Assembly: GCF_001767395.1 (NCBI RefSeq)
Contig: NZ_CP017014.1
Location: forward strand, 3,170,501-3,234,500
Length of the DNA stretch: 64,000 nt
Source of the DNA: Rhodococcus sp. WMMA185
GTDB lineage: Bacteria; Actinomycetota; Actinomycetes; Mycobacteriales; Mycobacteriaceae
Reading direction: 5' to 3'
Each line of letters starts with the position of its first letter. Position 1 is the stretch's first letter. Below the pieces are notes generated by a model. It searched no databases. It was not told the DNA's origin and worked only from the letters and a program-made list of their open reading frames with translations. The translations under genes were made by a program, and so were the position numbers. Below are positions 38,110 to 46,838 of the stretch, piece after piece.

Positions 38110-38604
38110 CTATGGCAGTGGTTGCGCGGCGTCGTGCCGCTCGGGGTGAAGTGCGCGGGCGAGACGGGTGATCGCGGGAACGGCGGATTCGATAGCGGCC
38201 CGGTCCTGCGGACTCAAACTTGCGAAAGCCGCTTCGACCTCAACATTGCGCCGGTCGCGCCAGTGCTCGACCTGCGAGCGCGCAGAAGTGGTCAGCGCCA
38301 GTCTCGCGACGCGACGGTCATTGGCGTCCGGCTCTCGTTCGACCAACCCGGCTTCGATGAGCTGGCGCACCAGCGTCGAAACGGTGTTCGCCGCGAGGCC
38401 TAGAGCCGACGCCGCCTCGGCGACCGAAGTTCCGGGGTGCCTGCGCAGCAACCGCACCAACTCTGTTTGAGAACCGGTCAACGGAGTTTCCGGCCATGGT
38501 CGTCCCACCCTTCGCCGGGTGTGCCGACGGAGTAACCCGATTGCGTTGAACAGTTGCTCTGCCGGCGGCATCGCCGAGTGGTCGACAGCCTCATTCTGTG
38601 CCAT
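38110..38604 (-). CDS. MarR-family transcriptional regulator (intact copy)
   Basis: 164 residues. Winged helix: TELVRLLRRHPGTSVAEAAS, LGLAANTVSTLVRQLIEAG (recognition helix), EREPDANDRRVARLAL (wing, with the DxRR motif). It lies directly upstream of the ABC ATPase on the same strand and likely represses the operon, with the ligand exported by the pump. A small palindrome upstream overlaps the probable promoter. Confidence 0.88.
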   Translation of the reverse strand: MAQNEAVDHSAMPPAEQLFNAIGLLRRHTRRRVGRPWPETPLTGSQTELVRLLRRHPGTSVAEAASALGLAANTVSTLVRQLIEAGLVEREPDANDRRVARLALTTSARSQVEHWRDRRNVEVEAAFASLSPQDRAAIESAVPAITRLARALHPERHDAAQPLP

Positions 38605-38616
38605 ACCTCAATATAG

Positions 38617-38629
38617 CTCTGCTTCAGAG
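38617..38629. promoter_or_regulatory. MarR operator candidate
   Basis: CTCTG-N3-CAGAG, 13 bases upstream of the marR start, just before a TATATT that could be the -10. The broken copy keeps a weaker version (TCTGAAACAGA) at about 36256. Confidence 0.45.
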
Positions 38630-38696
38630 GTAAATCGATGGCGACTACGCTCGAGAAGGTAATCTCGCTAGTCGATCGCGCCGAAGGGAACAGTCA

Positions 38697-39458
38697 ATGT
38701 GCCTGGTTCTATTCGCCTGGCATACCCGGCCCGATCTGCCCCTGGTGATCGCAGCAAACCGTGACGAGTTCTATGCACGGCCTGCCGAGCCGCTCCAGCG
38801 CTGGGACGAAGGCTTCGTCGCCGGACGCGATCTCCTCGCCGGGGGAACCTGGATGGGCGTCACGGACGACCTCCGATTCGCGGCCGTCACCAACGTTCGC
38901 AACGGCGTGCCCACCGCTGGAGCCCGGTCCCGCGGCACACTGCCCGTGGAGTATCTCCGCGCCCCGACATCGCCGGCCGACTATGCCGCTCGGGTGACTG
39001 CGGTCGGATCCGAATACGGCAGCTTCAACCTTCTCGTCGGCGACCCCGACGAACTGTGGTGGACCACCAATCGGCCGAACGGTCACCGGCAGCGCGTCGA
39101 ACCCGGAATCCACGGATTGTCCAATGCCCAACTCGACACCCCGTGGCCGAAGGTGACCGGTGGTACTCGTGCGTTCGCCACGGCACTCGCCGCCGACGAC
39201 GGTAGCGCCGACCCCGACCTCGAGGCGTACTTCGACGTGCTCACCGATGCCGATCCTGCGCCGTGGGACGACCTACCCGACACAGGTGTCGGCCCGGAAC
39301 TCGAACTCGCACTATCGTCCCGGTTCATCCGCTACGAGGGCTACGGGACACGCGCCTGCACGCTGTTGCGGGTCCGGCCGGACGGCACGTACGACATCAC
39401 CGAGCGCCGCTTCGACGAGAACGGCATGACCGGCGAGACCCGACTCCCGTTCGAGTAG
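38697..39458 (+). CDS. NRDE family protein (TANGO2-like)
   Basis: 253 residues beginning MCLVLFAWHTRPDLPLVIAA with the name-giving NRDE in AANRDEFYARPAEPL. Then GRDLLAGGTWMGV and GTRACTLLRV are conserved. The N-terminal Cys2 may act as an Ntn-type nucleophile. Relatives are linked to haem or membrane trafficking in eukaryotes; the bacterial role is unclear. Convergent with the HIT gene, one base between stops. Confidence 0.88.
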   Translation: MCLVLFAWHTRPDLPLVIAANRDEFYARPAEPLQRWDEGFVAGRDLLAGGTWMGVTDDLRFAAVTNVRNGVPTAGARSRGTLPVEYLRAPTSPADYAARVTAVGSEYGSFNLLVGDPDELWWTTNRPNGHRQRVEPGIHGLSNAQLDTPWPKVTGGTRAFATALAADDGSADPDLEAYFDVLTDADPAPWDDLPDTGVGPELELALSSRFIRYEGYGTRACTLLRVRPDGTYDITERRFDENGMTGETRLPFE

Positions 39459-39459
39459 G

Positions 39460-39876
39460 TCATGTGAGGGACGAACGGATCACTCCCGCCGTCTGATCGA
39501 GTGCAATGCGACTCGGCGAACTCGGCGCTCCGCGTAGCCCGAATCCGTCGCCGGTCGCACGAGGTACGACGTGAAGATGGACGTGAAACACCTCCTGGCC
39601 GGCGGCAACTCCGTCGGCGAGGAAGAGATTGACTCCCTCGGCCCGCATCGACCCGCTCCTCAACGTTGTCGCGATCCGCTGACCCGCAGAGAACACCGCC
39701 GCACCGTCGGCGGGATCGAGATCGGCGAGCCCACTCGCATGCCGCCTCGGGATGACCAGCAAATGCCCGGGCGTCCACGGCCGGATATCCATGAACGCCA
39801 TCACCTGCTCGTCCTGGTACACGACGCTCGACTCGGCCCGGCCCGCGATGATGGCACAGAACACGCAATGGCTCAT
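39460..39876 (-). CDS. HIT-family nucleotide hydrolase/transferase
   Basis: 138 residues. CVFCAIIAGRAESSVVYQDE at the start and the histidine triad HVHLHVVP near residue 100. These act on nucleotide phosphoramidates or dinucleoside polyphosphates. The start Cys-x-x-Cys pair is a common HIT zinc-like feature. Substrate unknown. Confidence 0.9.
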   Translation of the reverse strand: MSHCVFCAIIAGRAESSVVYQDEQVMAFMDIRPWTPGHLLVIPRRHASGLADLDPADGAAVFSAGQRIATTLRSGSMRAEGVNLFLADGVAAGQEVFHVHLHVVPRATGDGFGLRGAPSSPSRIALDQTAGVIRSSLT

Positions 39877-39956
39877 GCTCGACGATGGTATGCGGCGATA
39901 CCCGAGACGACGATTGACGAGGTACCGCGCGTGTGTCGCCAGTGGCTAGCCGCTGG

Positions 39957-40673
39957 TCAGCCCAGAGTCGCCTTCGCGAAGGCCAGCACCTGCGGCCAGG
40001 ACAATTCCCAGGCCGCCTTGTTCACCGCGTTGTCGCGCCGGTTGGGGGCGCTGAACCCGTGCTCGGCGCCGGGATACGCATGCAGGATTGTCGCCCCGCT
40101 CTCGCGCGACTGCAGCGCCGCCTGCAACGCTTCGAACGTTTCGGTCGTCAGGATGTTGTCCGCACCGGCGTGCAGCACCATGGCCGGTGCCGCAATCGTC
40201 GCAGCGAGGGCGACGGAATCGAGCGTGTGATTCGTAGCCGAGTCCCAGATCGACGGGTGGTAGGCAACGACATTCGCCAGCCCGGCGTCACGTGCACCGA
40301 GCAGCAGCGCGAACCGGCCACCCAGGCACCAGCCGATCACGCCTACCCGACGGGCACCGAGGTCGGTACGCGCATAGTCGAGCAACGCACCCATCTCGGA
40401 CAGACACGTTTCGTCGTCGAGCTGTCCCATGAGCTCGAAGAGTCGCTCCTGCGGGGTGTCGTCGAAGCTCGGTCCATGCCACGGATCCCACACCAGGGCG
40501 GTAATCCCTGCTGCCGCAACGTCTGCGGCGAAAGTGCGCACCTGTGCGTCGATCCCGGTGATCATCGGCAGCAGTAGCATGACGCTGTCGCTGCCACCCT
40601 CCGGCTGCGCCAGGTGCGCGGCAAGGTCACCGACCGCGACCATTTGGGTCTCGATTTCGGAATTTGTTGTCAC
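39957..40673 (-). CDS. Dienelactone-hydrolase-family protein
   Basis: 238 residues with an alpha/beta-hydrolase fold. The nucleophile is a cysteine in VGVIGWCLGGRFAL, as in true dienelactone hydrolases; the acid is in HAGADNILT and the His in PGAEHGFSAP. It may open a lactone or ester, but the substrate is unknown. The ATG overlaps the purB stop (ATGA), so it is co-translated with purB. Confidence 0.88.
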   Translation of the reverse strand: MTTNSEIETQMVAVGDLAAHLAQPEGGSDSVMLLLPMITGIDAQVRTFAADVAAAGITALVWDPWHGPSFDDTPQERLFELMGQLDDETCLSEMGALLDYARTDLGARRVGVIGWCLGGRFALLLGARDAGLANVVAYHPSIWDSATNHTLDSVALAATIAAPAMVLHAGADNILTTETFEALQAALQSRESGATILHAYPGAEHGFSAPNRRDNAVNKAAWELSWPQVLAFAKATLG

Positions 40674-42091
40674 AGAATCGCTCCGGGGACGTACCGGGCG
40701 GCATCGGGATTGGCATCGACGAGCTTGCGCACCTCGGCGACCACCGAATCGACCTGCGCACCCGCGGCGCCGACGAACGCGCTCTTGTCCGCGAGTGCCT
40801 CGTCGAGTGCGGCCCGGTCCAGCCCCAGACGCTCGTCGGCGGCGAGCCGGTCGAGCAGATCGGGCTCCCGGCCCTCCTCCCGCATGCCGAGCGCGACGGC
40901 GACGGCGTGCTCCTTGATGACCTCGTGCGCGGTCTCACGGCCCACCCCGGCACGAACGGCCGCCATGAGGACCTTGGTGGTGGCGAGGAACGGCAGGTAG
41001 CGGGCCAGCTCGTTCTCGATGACGGCCGGGTAGGCGCCGAACTCGGCGAGGACGGTCAGGAACGTCTCCATCTGGCCGTCGATCGCGAAGAACGCGTCGG
41101 GCAGCGCGACACGGCGAACGACCGAGCAGAACACGTCGCCTTCGTTCCACTGCGCGCCGGCCAGCTCAGCGGCCATCGAGGCGTAGCCGCGCAGCACCAC
41201 CTGAAGGCCGTTGACTCGCTCGCACGAGCGCGTGTTCATCTTGTGCGGCATCGCCGACGAGCCCACCTGACCAGGCTGGAAGCCCTCGGTGACCAGCTCG
41301 TGGCCGGCCATCAGGCGGATGGTGTGGGCCAGCGAGGACGGCGCGGCACCGACCTGGACCAGCGCGGAGAGCACATCGTGATCGAGCGAGCGCGGGTACA
41401 CCTGGCCGACGCTGGTGAACACGTGCGCGAAGCCGAGATGCTCGGCGACCTTGGCCTCGAGCTGCTCGAGCTTCGCGGCATCACCGCCCAGGAGGTCCAG
41501 CATGTCCTGGGCAGTACCCATCGGCCCCTTGATGCCGCGCAACGGGTAGCGGTCGATGAGCTCACGCAGACGGGTGAGCGCGACCAGCAGTTCGTCGGCG
41601 GCCGACGCGAAACGCTTGCCGAGGGTGGTGGCCTGCGCGGCGACGTTGTGCGAGCGTCCGGCCATCACGATGCCGGTGTACTCGGCGGCCCGCTCGCCCA
41701 GACGGGCAGCGACAGCGACGCCGTGGTCGTACACGTGCTCGAGCGACCGCAGCACCTGCAGCTGCTCGACGTTCTCGGTGAGGTCGCGGCTGGTCATGCC
41801 CTTGTGGACGTGCTCGTGTCCGGCGAGCGCGTTGAATTCCTCGATGCGCGCCTTCACGTCATGGCGCGTGACGCGCTCACGGGCGGCGATGGATTCGAGG
41901 TCCACCGTCTCGAGCACCCGCTCATAGTCGGCGAGCGCCTGGGCAGGCACATCGATCCCGAGTTCGGCCTGGGCACGCAGCACGGCAAGCCACAACTGAC
42001 GTTCGAGGACGATCTTGTGCTCGGGAGACCACAACGAGGTGAGTTCCGGACTGGCATAGCGATTGGCAAGAACATTCGGGATGCGGCTCAC
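40670..42091 (-). CDS. purB: Adenylosuccinate lyase
   Basis: 473 residues starting VSRIPNVLANRYASPELTSL. The signature loop GQVGSSAMPHKMNTRSCE carries the catalytic Ser. It releases fumarate from SAICAR (step 9) and from adenylosuccinate to give AMP. GTG 42091 fits the family start; a longer frame upstream is rejected. A TetR gene sits just upstream on the same strand, as in mycobacteria. Confidence 0.95.
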   Translation of the reverse strand: MSRIPNVLANRYASPELTSLWSPEHKIVLERQLWLAVLRAQAELGIDVPAQALADYERVLETVDLESIAARERVTRHDVKARIEEFNALAGHEHVHKGMTSRDLTENVEQLQVLRSLEHVYDHGVAVAARLGERAAEYTGIVMAGRSHNVAAQATTLGKRFASAADELLVALTRLRELIDRYPLRGIKGPMGTAQDMLDLLGGDAAKLEQLEAKVAEHLGFAHVFTSVGQVYPRSLDHDVLSALVQVGAAPSSLAHTIRLMAGHELVTEGFQPGQVGSSAMPHKMNTRSCERVNGLQVVLRGYASMAAELAGAQWNEGDVFCSVVRRVALPDAFFAIDGQMETFLTVLAEFGAYPAVIENELARYLPFLATTKVLMAAVRAGVGRETAHEVIKEHAVAVALGMREEGREPDLLDRLAADERLGLDRAALDEALADKSAFVGAAGAQVDSVVAEVRKLVDANPDAARYVPGAIL

Positions 42092-42113
42092 GAGTCCCCA
42101 GCTTACGGCGGGC

Positions 42114-42743
42114 CTACGGCTGAGCGCGGCCCGGCTGCTGCACCGCGGGCGCCACCACATCGACGACGTCGAGCAACATCGAGCGGGTCAGCGCGCGCAC
42201 GTCGGAATCGTGCTCGCCAAGAGCCGTCAACAGTGCTCCGTCGACTGCCGCAACGAGACGCCGCATCTGCTCCTGCCGAGCGACCCGTTCGGAGCGGCGC
42301 AGCGCTTCGGTCAGCAGGTCATGGAGTTGCATGCCCAGTCGCGACTGAACCCCACGCAGTTCGGGCCGGCGTGCAGACGCGGTGAAGCGCTCGTACCGCG
42401 AGATCAGTCGTTCGCGGCAGTCCATGCTGATCAGAGCAGGTCCGACGAGAAGATCGAGGAGCAGGTCAACGGTGGACTCGAGCCCGCGGTGACGGTGCGT
42501 GACGTCCTCGACGCGCGAGCGCATGACGGCAAGGTCGCGGTTGCCGTTGTATTCGACAGCCTTCGCGATGAGGTCGTCGAGGGACTCGAAGTAGTAGGTG
42601 GTCGAGGCCAGCGGCAGATCGGCCCTCGAAGCCACCGAGCGGTGCCGAACCGCGTCGAATCCACCCTCGAGCAACAGGTCGGCAGCGGCTTTGACGAGCG
42701 CCTGACGGCGCCGCTCGCCCTTCGGTGTTACCGCTGTAGACAC
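42114..42743 (-). CDS. TetR-family regulator
   Basis: 209 residues, N-terminal HTH with RRQALVKAAADLLLEGGFDA and LPLASTTYYFESLDDLIAKA (the recognition helix and the YYF hinge). The ligand domain is helical. It ends 22 bases before purB and could regulate purB-DLH or a lipid process. Confidence 0.88.
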   Translation of the reverse strand: MSTAVTPKGERRRQALVKAAADLLLEGGFDAVRHRSVASRADLPLASTTYYFESLDDLIAKAVEYNGNRDLAVMRSRVEDVTHRHRGLESTVDLLLDLLVGPALISMDCRERLISRYERFTASARRPELRGVQSRLGMQLHDLLTEALRRSERVARQEQMRRLVAAVDGALLTALGEHDSDVRALTRSMLLDVVDVVAPAVQQPGRAQP

Positions 42744-42841
42744 AGCTCTATCTTCCCAGGCGGGGGCATCGCACCACGGCGGATTCGACCAAGACCGAAA
42801 AGCCCGTGGTCCCGGCCGAAGCTCGAATCAAGCTTCTCGGG

Positions 42842-43255
42842 TCAGCCCGTTCGGCACGACCCGCGGCCGACGTAGAACCGAGCGAGAACCAGCCAGACGA
42901 TGGGTAGGAAGACCAGCGGTGGGACACGGACGGTGACCACCCACAGAACGGCGGCAAGCACAGCCAGCAAGAACACCAGCATCCGCAGTGGTGCCGGATC
43001 CCGACTCGAACGTCGCTGCACATTCGGGGATTCTTCGCCGAAGTGCGGCTTGCTCGGCAGATCCGCGAACAAGACAGAGAGGTCAGCGACGGTCTTGGCG
43101 AGGTACGCCTGGCGAACCCGGGTGTCGAACTCGTCGGTGTCGAGGCGTCCGGCGGCGAAATGCTCGGTGAGAGCGGTCGCAGCTCGTTCCCGCTCCACGG
43201 TCCCGATTCGTATTCCGCCGGGAACTGGTGGCTGTGGATGTCTGATGTCGCTCAT
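42842..43255 (-). CDS. DUF1707 small membrane protein
   Basis: 137 residues: DUF1707 at the N-terminus (IGTVERERAATALTEHFAAG, LDTDEFDTRVRQAYLAKT), a linker, then two hydrophobic helices (MLVFLLAVLAAVLWVV and VFLPIVWLVLARF). Found broadly in actinobacterial membranes; function unknown. Confidence 0.85.
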   Translation of the reverse strand: MSDIRHPQPPVPGGIRIGTVERERAATALTEHFAAGRLDTDEFDTRVRQAYLAKTVADLSVLFADLPSKPHFGEESPNVQRRSSRDPAPLRMLVFLLAVLAAVLWVVTVRVPPLVFLPIVWLVLARFYVGRGSCRTG

Positions 43256-43426
43256 ATCGCCGCCTCGATCCCGGGTTGTAATACTGTAATCATACTCACA
43301 GTGGGGTGATTCTGTGCCTGGTCAACCCGACATTCTGCAACGCCCGCCCGACCCTCGAATCACATTCACCTCCATCGAACAGCGTCGCAGATGCCGCCGC
43401 AAGTGCGGGTGCCGCCGAACTTATCG

Positions 43427-44623
43427 CTACAGCCAGCGACCAAGCCGGACCAACGCCTCACGGATCTCCGCGGTGGCACCGGCGAAAGACATCCGGACCG
43501 TCCGATCGCCCCGGACCGTGTCGAAGTCGATGCCCGGCGCCAACGCCACTCCGGTCTCCTGTAGGAGCCGCGAGCACCACTGTGTCGATGTTGCAGCGGT
43601 CGATGTTGCAGCGGTCGATGTTGCAGTGCTGGTTCCTTCGAGCAGGTGCCCGATGTCGGCGTAGACGTAGAACGCGCCGTCTGCCGGGGCCAGATCGCTG
43701 ATACCCAGTTCCGGCAGGCCAGAAAGCAGAAGTTCACGATTGACGCCGTAGCGTTCGACGTGACCGTCGAGTTCGAACCTCGACTCGGGGGTAAATGCGG
43801 CGATCGCCGCGTACTGCGAGAGGGCGGGCGGGCACACGGTCATGTTCGATGCGAGGCGCTGCAATGCCGGGCGTAGTCCCGATGGCACAAGCATCCATCC
43901 CAGCCTCCAGCCCGTCATCGAGAAATACTTGGAGACCGAACCCACGACAACGGATTCGCGGGACGTCTCCCAAGCGCTGGTCATTACCTGGTCGCCGTAA
44001 CCGATGCCGTGATAAATCTCGTCGGAGATCAGCAGCGTCCCGTGATCGTCGCACCAGCGAGCCAGGGCCGCCAGCTCTTCAGGATCGATCACGGTGCCGG
44101 TCGGGTTGGCAGGGCTTGCGACGATCAGGCCGTCGGGTGGCTCAGGCAAATCCTCGAGCATCGCGACCGTTGGCTGGAATCGGGTGTCGGGACCGCAGTC
44201 GATCTCGATGACCTTGCAACCGAGCGCGGCAAGCGTGTTCCGGTAGCCGGGGTAGCCCGGGCGGGCCATCACTACCGTGTCGCCGACATCGAAGGCGGCG
44301 AGGAACAGCAGCGTGAACCCACCTGACGAACCTGTCGTCACGACCACGTCATCGGCATCGACCTCGATGCCCGACTTCGCGGAGTGGTACTCGGCAATGG
44401 CCTCGCGCAGCGGCGCGATTCCGAACGTCTCGGTGTAGCCGAGCAGCTGCCCGTCAAGCGCCTCGCGCGTCGCTCGCAGAACGGGTTGTGGGGCGGGAGT
44501 GGACGGCTGCCCCGCCGCTAGCGTCAGCACATCGCCGTGCGTGCCTTGCCGCTCGATGGCCGCCTTCCACACGTCCATGACATGAAAGGTCTGAATGTTT
44601 GATCGCTGGGATTCGTGGCGCAC
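43427..44623 (-). CDS. Class I/II PLP aminotransferase
   Basis: 398 residues. PANPTG (substrate site) near 171, SDEIYHGIGY near 200 and the PLP lysine Lys232 in GSVSKYFSMTGWRLGW. Fold type I, similar to actinobacterial aspartate or aromatic aminotransferases; donor and acceptor unknown. A Ser/Thr/Ala tract at 331-347 (TSTATSTAATSTAATST) comes from a 15-bp tandem repeat, inserted near the C-terminal domain. Confidence 0.9.
   Translation of the reverse strand: MRHESQRSNIQTFHVMDVWKAAIERQGTHGDVLTLAAGQPSTPAPQPVLRATREALDGQLLGYTETFGIAPLREAIAEYHSAKSGIEVDADDVVVTTGSSGGFTLLFLAAFDVGDTVVMARPGYPGYRNTLAALGCKVIEIDCGPDTRFQPTVAMLEDLPEPPDGLIVASPANPTGTVIDPEELAALARWCDDHGTLLISDEIYHGIGYGDQVMTSAWETSRESVVVGSVSKYFSMTGWRLGWMLVPSGLRPALQRLASNMTVCPPALSQYAAIAAFTPESRFELDGHVERYGVNRELLLSGLPELGISDLAPADGAFYVYADIGHLLEGTSTATSTAATSTAATSTQWCSRLLQETGVALAPGIDFDTVRGDRTVRMSFAGATAEIREALVRLGRWL
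43584..43628. repeat. 15-bp tandem repeat in aminotransferase gene
   Basis: Three units of GTCGATGTTGCAGCG (third with one change), read on the - strand as part of the Thr/Ser/Ala tract of the aminotransferase. Confidence 0.9.
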
Positions 44624-44742
44624 CCAACGACGCTATCGCGGCTCGCTCACTCGCGGAAACACTATGTCGCGACGACTCGCCCGTTTCTCGATTGCACCTT
44701 CGGGGGCTATCCACAGCGACACCATCAGACCACACTGGAATT

Positions 44743-45579
44743 ATGTTGCCCGCGTCGACCTGGGTACGCATTCTGGTGACGGTTCTCGTGCTGTCACTTG
44801 CGCTGATCGCGGCGCTGTGGGTCTTTCAGCGACGGCTGATCTACTTCCCCGACTCGTCCCCCGTCCCGCCGGCATCGATTGTGCTGCCCGGGGCCGAGGA
44901 CGTTCAGTTGACCACGACCGACGGACTCGAACTCGGCGCCTGGTACGTGCCTCCGATGAACGCCGACCGTGATGCGACCGTGCTGATCGCAAACGGAAAC
45001 GCCGGGAACCGTTCGGACCGGGCTTCATTGGCGGGTGAGCTCGCAGCCGAAGGATTCGCGGTGCTGCTCTTCGACTACCGGGGATACGGCGGAAACCCGG
45101 GACATCCCACCTCGGCGGGACTAGGGCGCGATGCCGAAGCTGCATACCGGTTCCTTGTCGAACGGAAGCAAGTGCCACCGGATCGGATGCTGTACTTCGG
45201 GGAGAGCCTCGGTACCGCGGTAGTGAGCGAACTCGCGCTAGCGCACCCGCCGGCCGGACTGTTGCTCCGGTCGCCACTCACCGATCTCGAATCGCTTGCG
45301 CGAGGGATTTTCTTCGGACTGCCGATCGGATTCCTCCTGTTCGATCGCTTCGCTGTCGCGGAAGCGGTTTCGCAGATCGATGTTCCGACGACGGTCGTGT
45401 ACGGCGGCGCCGATGAGGTTGTGCCGCCCGCGCACAGCATCGCCGTCGCGGAAGCAGCAAACGGGCCCGTCGAAATCGTCAGGATCGACGGCGCCGGACA
45501 CAACGACGCCGTCATGTTCGGCCGCGAGGTCGTCGACGCCGTCAAGTCTCTGGCGGACCGGACTGTCGGGCGGCCGTAG
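44743..45579 (+). CDS. Membrane-anchored alpha/beta-hydrolase (BEM46-like)
   Basis: 278 residues from ATG 44743. One N-terminal helix (about 8-28), YFPDSSPVPP, LFDYRGYGGN, the serine elbow YFGESLGTAV, Asp in VVYGGADEVVPP and His in GAGHNDAV. The ABHD13/BEM46 group includes these features; substrate unknown. An upstream longer frame runs into the aminotransferase and is rejected. Confidence 0.88.
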   Translation: MLPASTWVRILVTVLVLSLALIAALWVFQRRLIYFPDSSPVPPASIVLPGAEDVQLTTTDGLELGAWYVPPMNADRDATVLIANGNAGNRSDRASLAGELAAEGFAVLLFDYRGYGGNPGHPTSAGLGRDAEAAYRFLVERKQVPPDRMLYFGESLGTAVVSELALAHPPAGLLLRSPLTDLESLARGIFFGLPIGFLLFDRFAVAEAVSQIDVPTTVVYGGADEVVPPAHSIAVAEAANGPVEIVRIDGAGHNDAVMFGREVVDAVKSLADRTVGRP

Positions 45580-45753
45580 GGTGCCGTACACCCCCGATTC
45601 ACCGCCGATTTACCTCGAAATCGTGCCCGGCAGCACCGTATTTTCGGGCGTATGGTGAGGGCGGCGGTTATGCCGAGGTAAGCCCGGGGGTCGGCCATAG
45701 TTGGCACAGCCGTTGCCAGGTTCGCAAACCAGACAATCGGGAGCACAACCATC

Positions 45754-46824
45754 ATGAACGACACCGTCGCCGTCGAGAGCCTCCGGCAGTCAGTCAGCGA
45801 CTACTACGGCAAGCAGCTTCAAAGCACCGAAGACCTCCAGACCAGCGCGTGTTGTGACGCAGAGAATGTCCCCGAATGGCTGAAACCGGTCTTGTCCGCC
45901 ATCCACCCGGAAGTGCTCGCCCGCTACTACGGTTGCGGACTGGTGGCCCCGGCCATGCTCGATGGCCGTCGCGTTCTCGATCTCGGCTGTGGAACCGGGC
46001 GTGACGTCTACGCCTTGGCGCAACTTGCAGGCAGCGGAGGCCACGTCACCGGCGTCGACATGACCGATGAGCAGCTCGACGTGGCGCGCGCCCATCAAGA
46101 CTGGCACAGCGAACGTTTCGGCTTCGCCAACACGACCTTCCTGAAGGGGTACATCGAGGAACTCGAGGCCCTTCCACTCGAGCCCGGCAGCTTCGACGTC
46201 ATCGTTTCCAACTGCGTTGTGAACCTCGCCGCCGACAAGGAGGCCGTACTGCGCGGCGTGTTCAGGCTGCTCGAGCCTGGTGGCGAGTTCTACTTCTCGG
46301 ATGTATATGCAGATCGCAGGATCCCCGAAGAGCTCCGCAAGGACGAGGTTCTCTATGGGGAGTGCCTCAGTGGCGCCTTGTACTGGAACGATTTCCTGAC
46401 CCTGGCCAAACGCGCCGGATTCGCCGATCCGCGGCTCGTGACCGATCGTCCGCTCGACATCACCAATGCCGAGGTTGCCTCCAAGACCGGGAACATTCGC
46501 TTCCACTCCGCAACGTACCGGCTGTTCAAACTGGAGAACCTGGAGAGCGCCTGCGAAGACTACGGCCAGGCGGTGGTCTACCGAGGCGGCATAGAAGGAC
46601 AGTCGGACAGCTTCCTACTCGACAAGCACCACGAGATCGAAACCGGCAAGGTATTTCCCGTGTGCGGCAACACCTGGCGCATGCTGTCCGACACACGCTT
46701 CTCCCCGCACTTCGAGTTCCTGGGAGACTTCTCGCGCCACTACGGCATCTTCGCGGGCTGCGGCACGGACGTACCATTCACCCAAGCAGGTTCCGAGGGA
46801 TCTCAGGACAGCTCCTGCTGTTGA
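45754..46824 (+). CDS. ArsM-like SAM methyltransferase
   Basis: 356 residues. SAM motif VLDLGCGTGRD near 74-84. Three cysteines in ArsM positions and contexts: Cys61 (YYGCG), Cys154 (SNCVVNL) and Cys204 (YGECLSGALYW), with a 50-residue spacing between the last two as in CmArsM Cys174-Cys224. Further Cys pairs at 33-34 (ACC) and at the extreme C-terminus (SSCC). Known ArsM enzymes methylate As(III) to volatile or less toxic forms. No ars operon neighbours here; a different thiophilic substrate is possible. Confidence 0.78.
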   Translation: MNDTVAVESLRQSVSDYYGKQLQSTEDLQTSACCDAENVPEWLKPVLSAIHPEVLARYYGCGLVAPAMLDGRRVLDLGCGTGRDVYALAQLAGSGGHVTGVDMTDEQLDVARAHQDWHSERFGFANTTFLKGYIEELEALPLEPGSFDVIVSNCVVNLAADKEAVLRGVFRLLEPGGEFYFSDVYADRRIPEELRKDEVLYGECLSGALYWNDFLTLAKRAGFADPRLVTDRPLDITNAEVASKTGNIRFHSATYRLFKLENLESACEDYGQAVVYRGGIEGQSDSFLLDKHHEIETGKVFPVCGNTWRMLSDTRFSPHFEFLGDFSRHYGIFAGCGTDVPFTQAGSEGSQDSSCC

Positions 46825-46838
46825 GCCGCGGTTCTCCG

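Larger units (their letters stand above)
36390..38635. repeat. Tandem duplication, copy 2 (permease-ATPase-marR)
   Basis: Second unit of the cassette. At its left edge (about 36389-36413) lies a 13-base exact match to the end of the dehydrogenase gene, so the duplicated unit seems to have started inside that gene. The interval 36262-36441 otherwise holds no gene. Confidence 0.85.
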
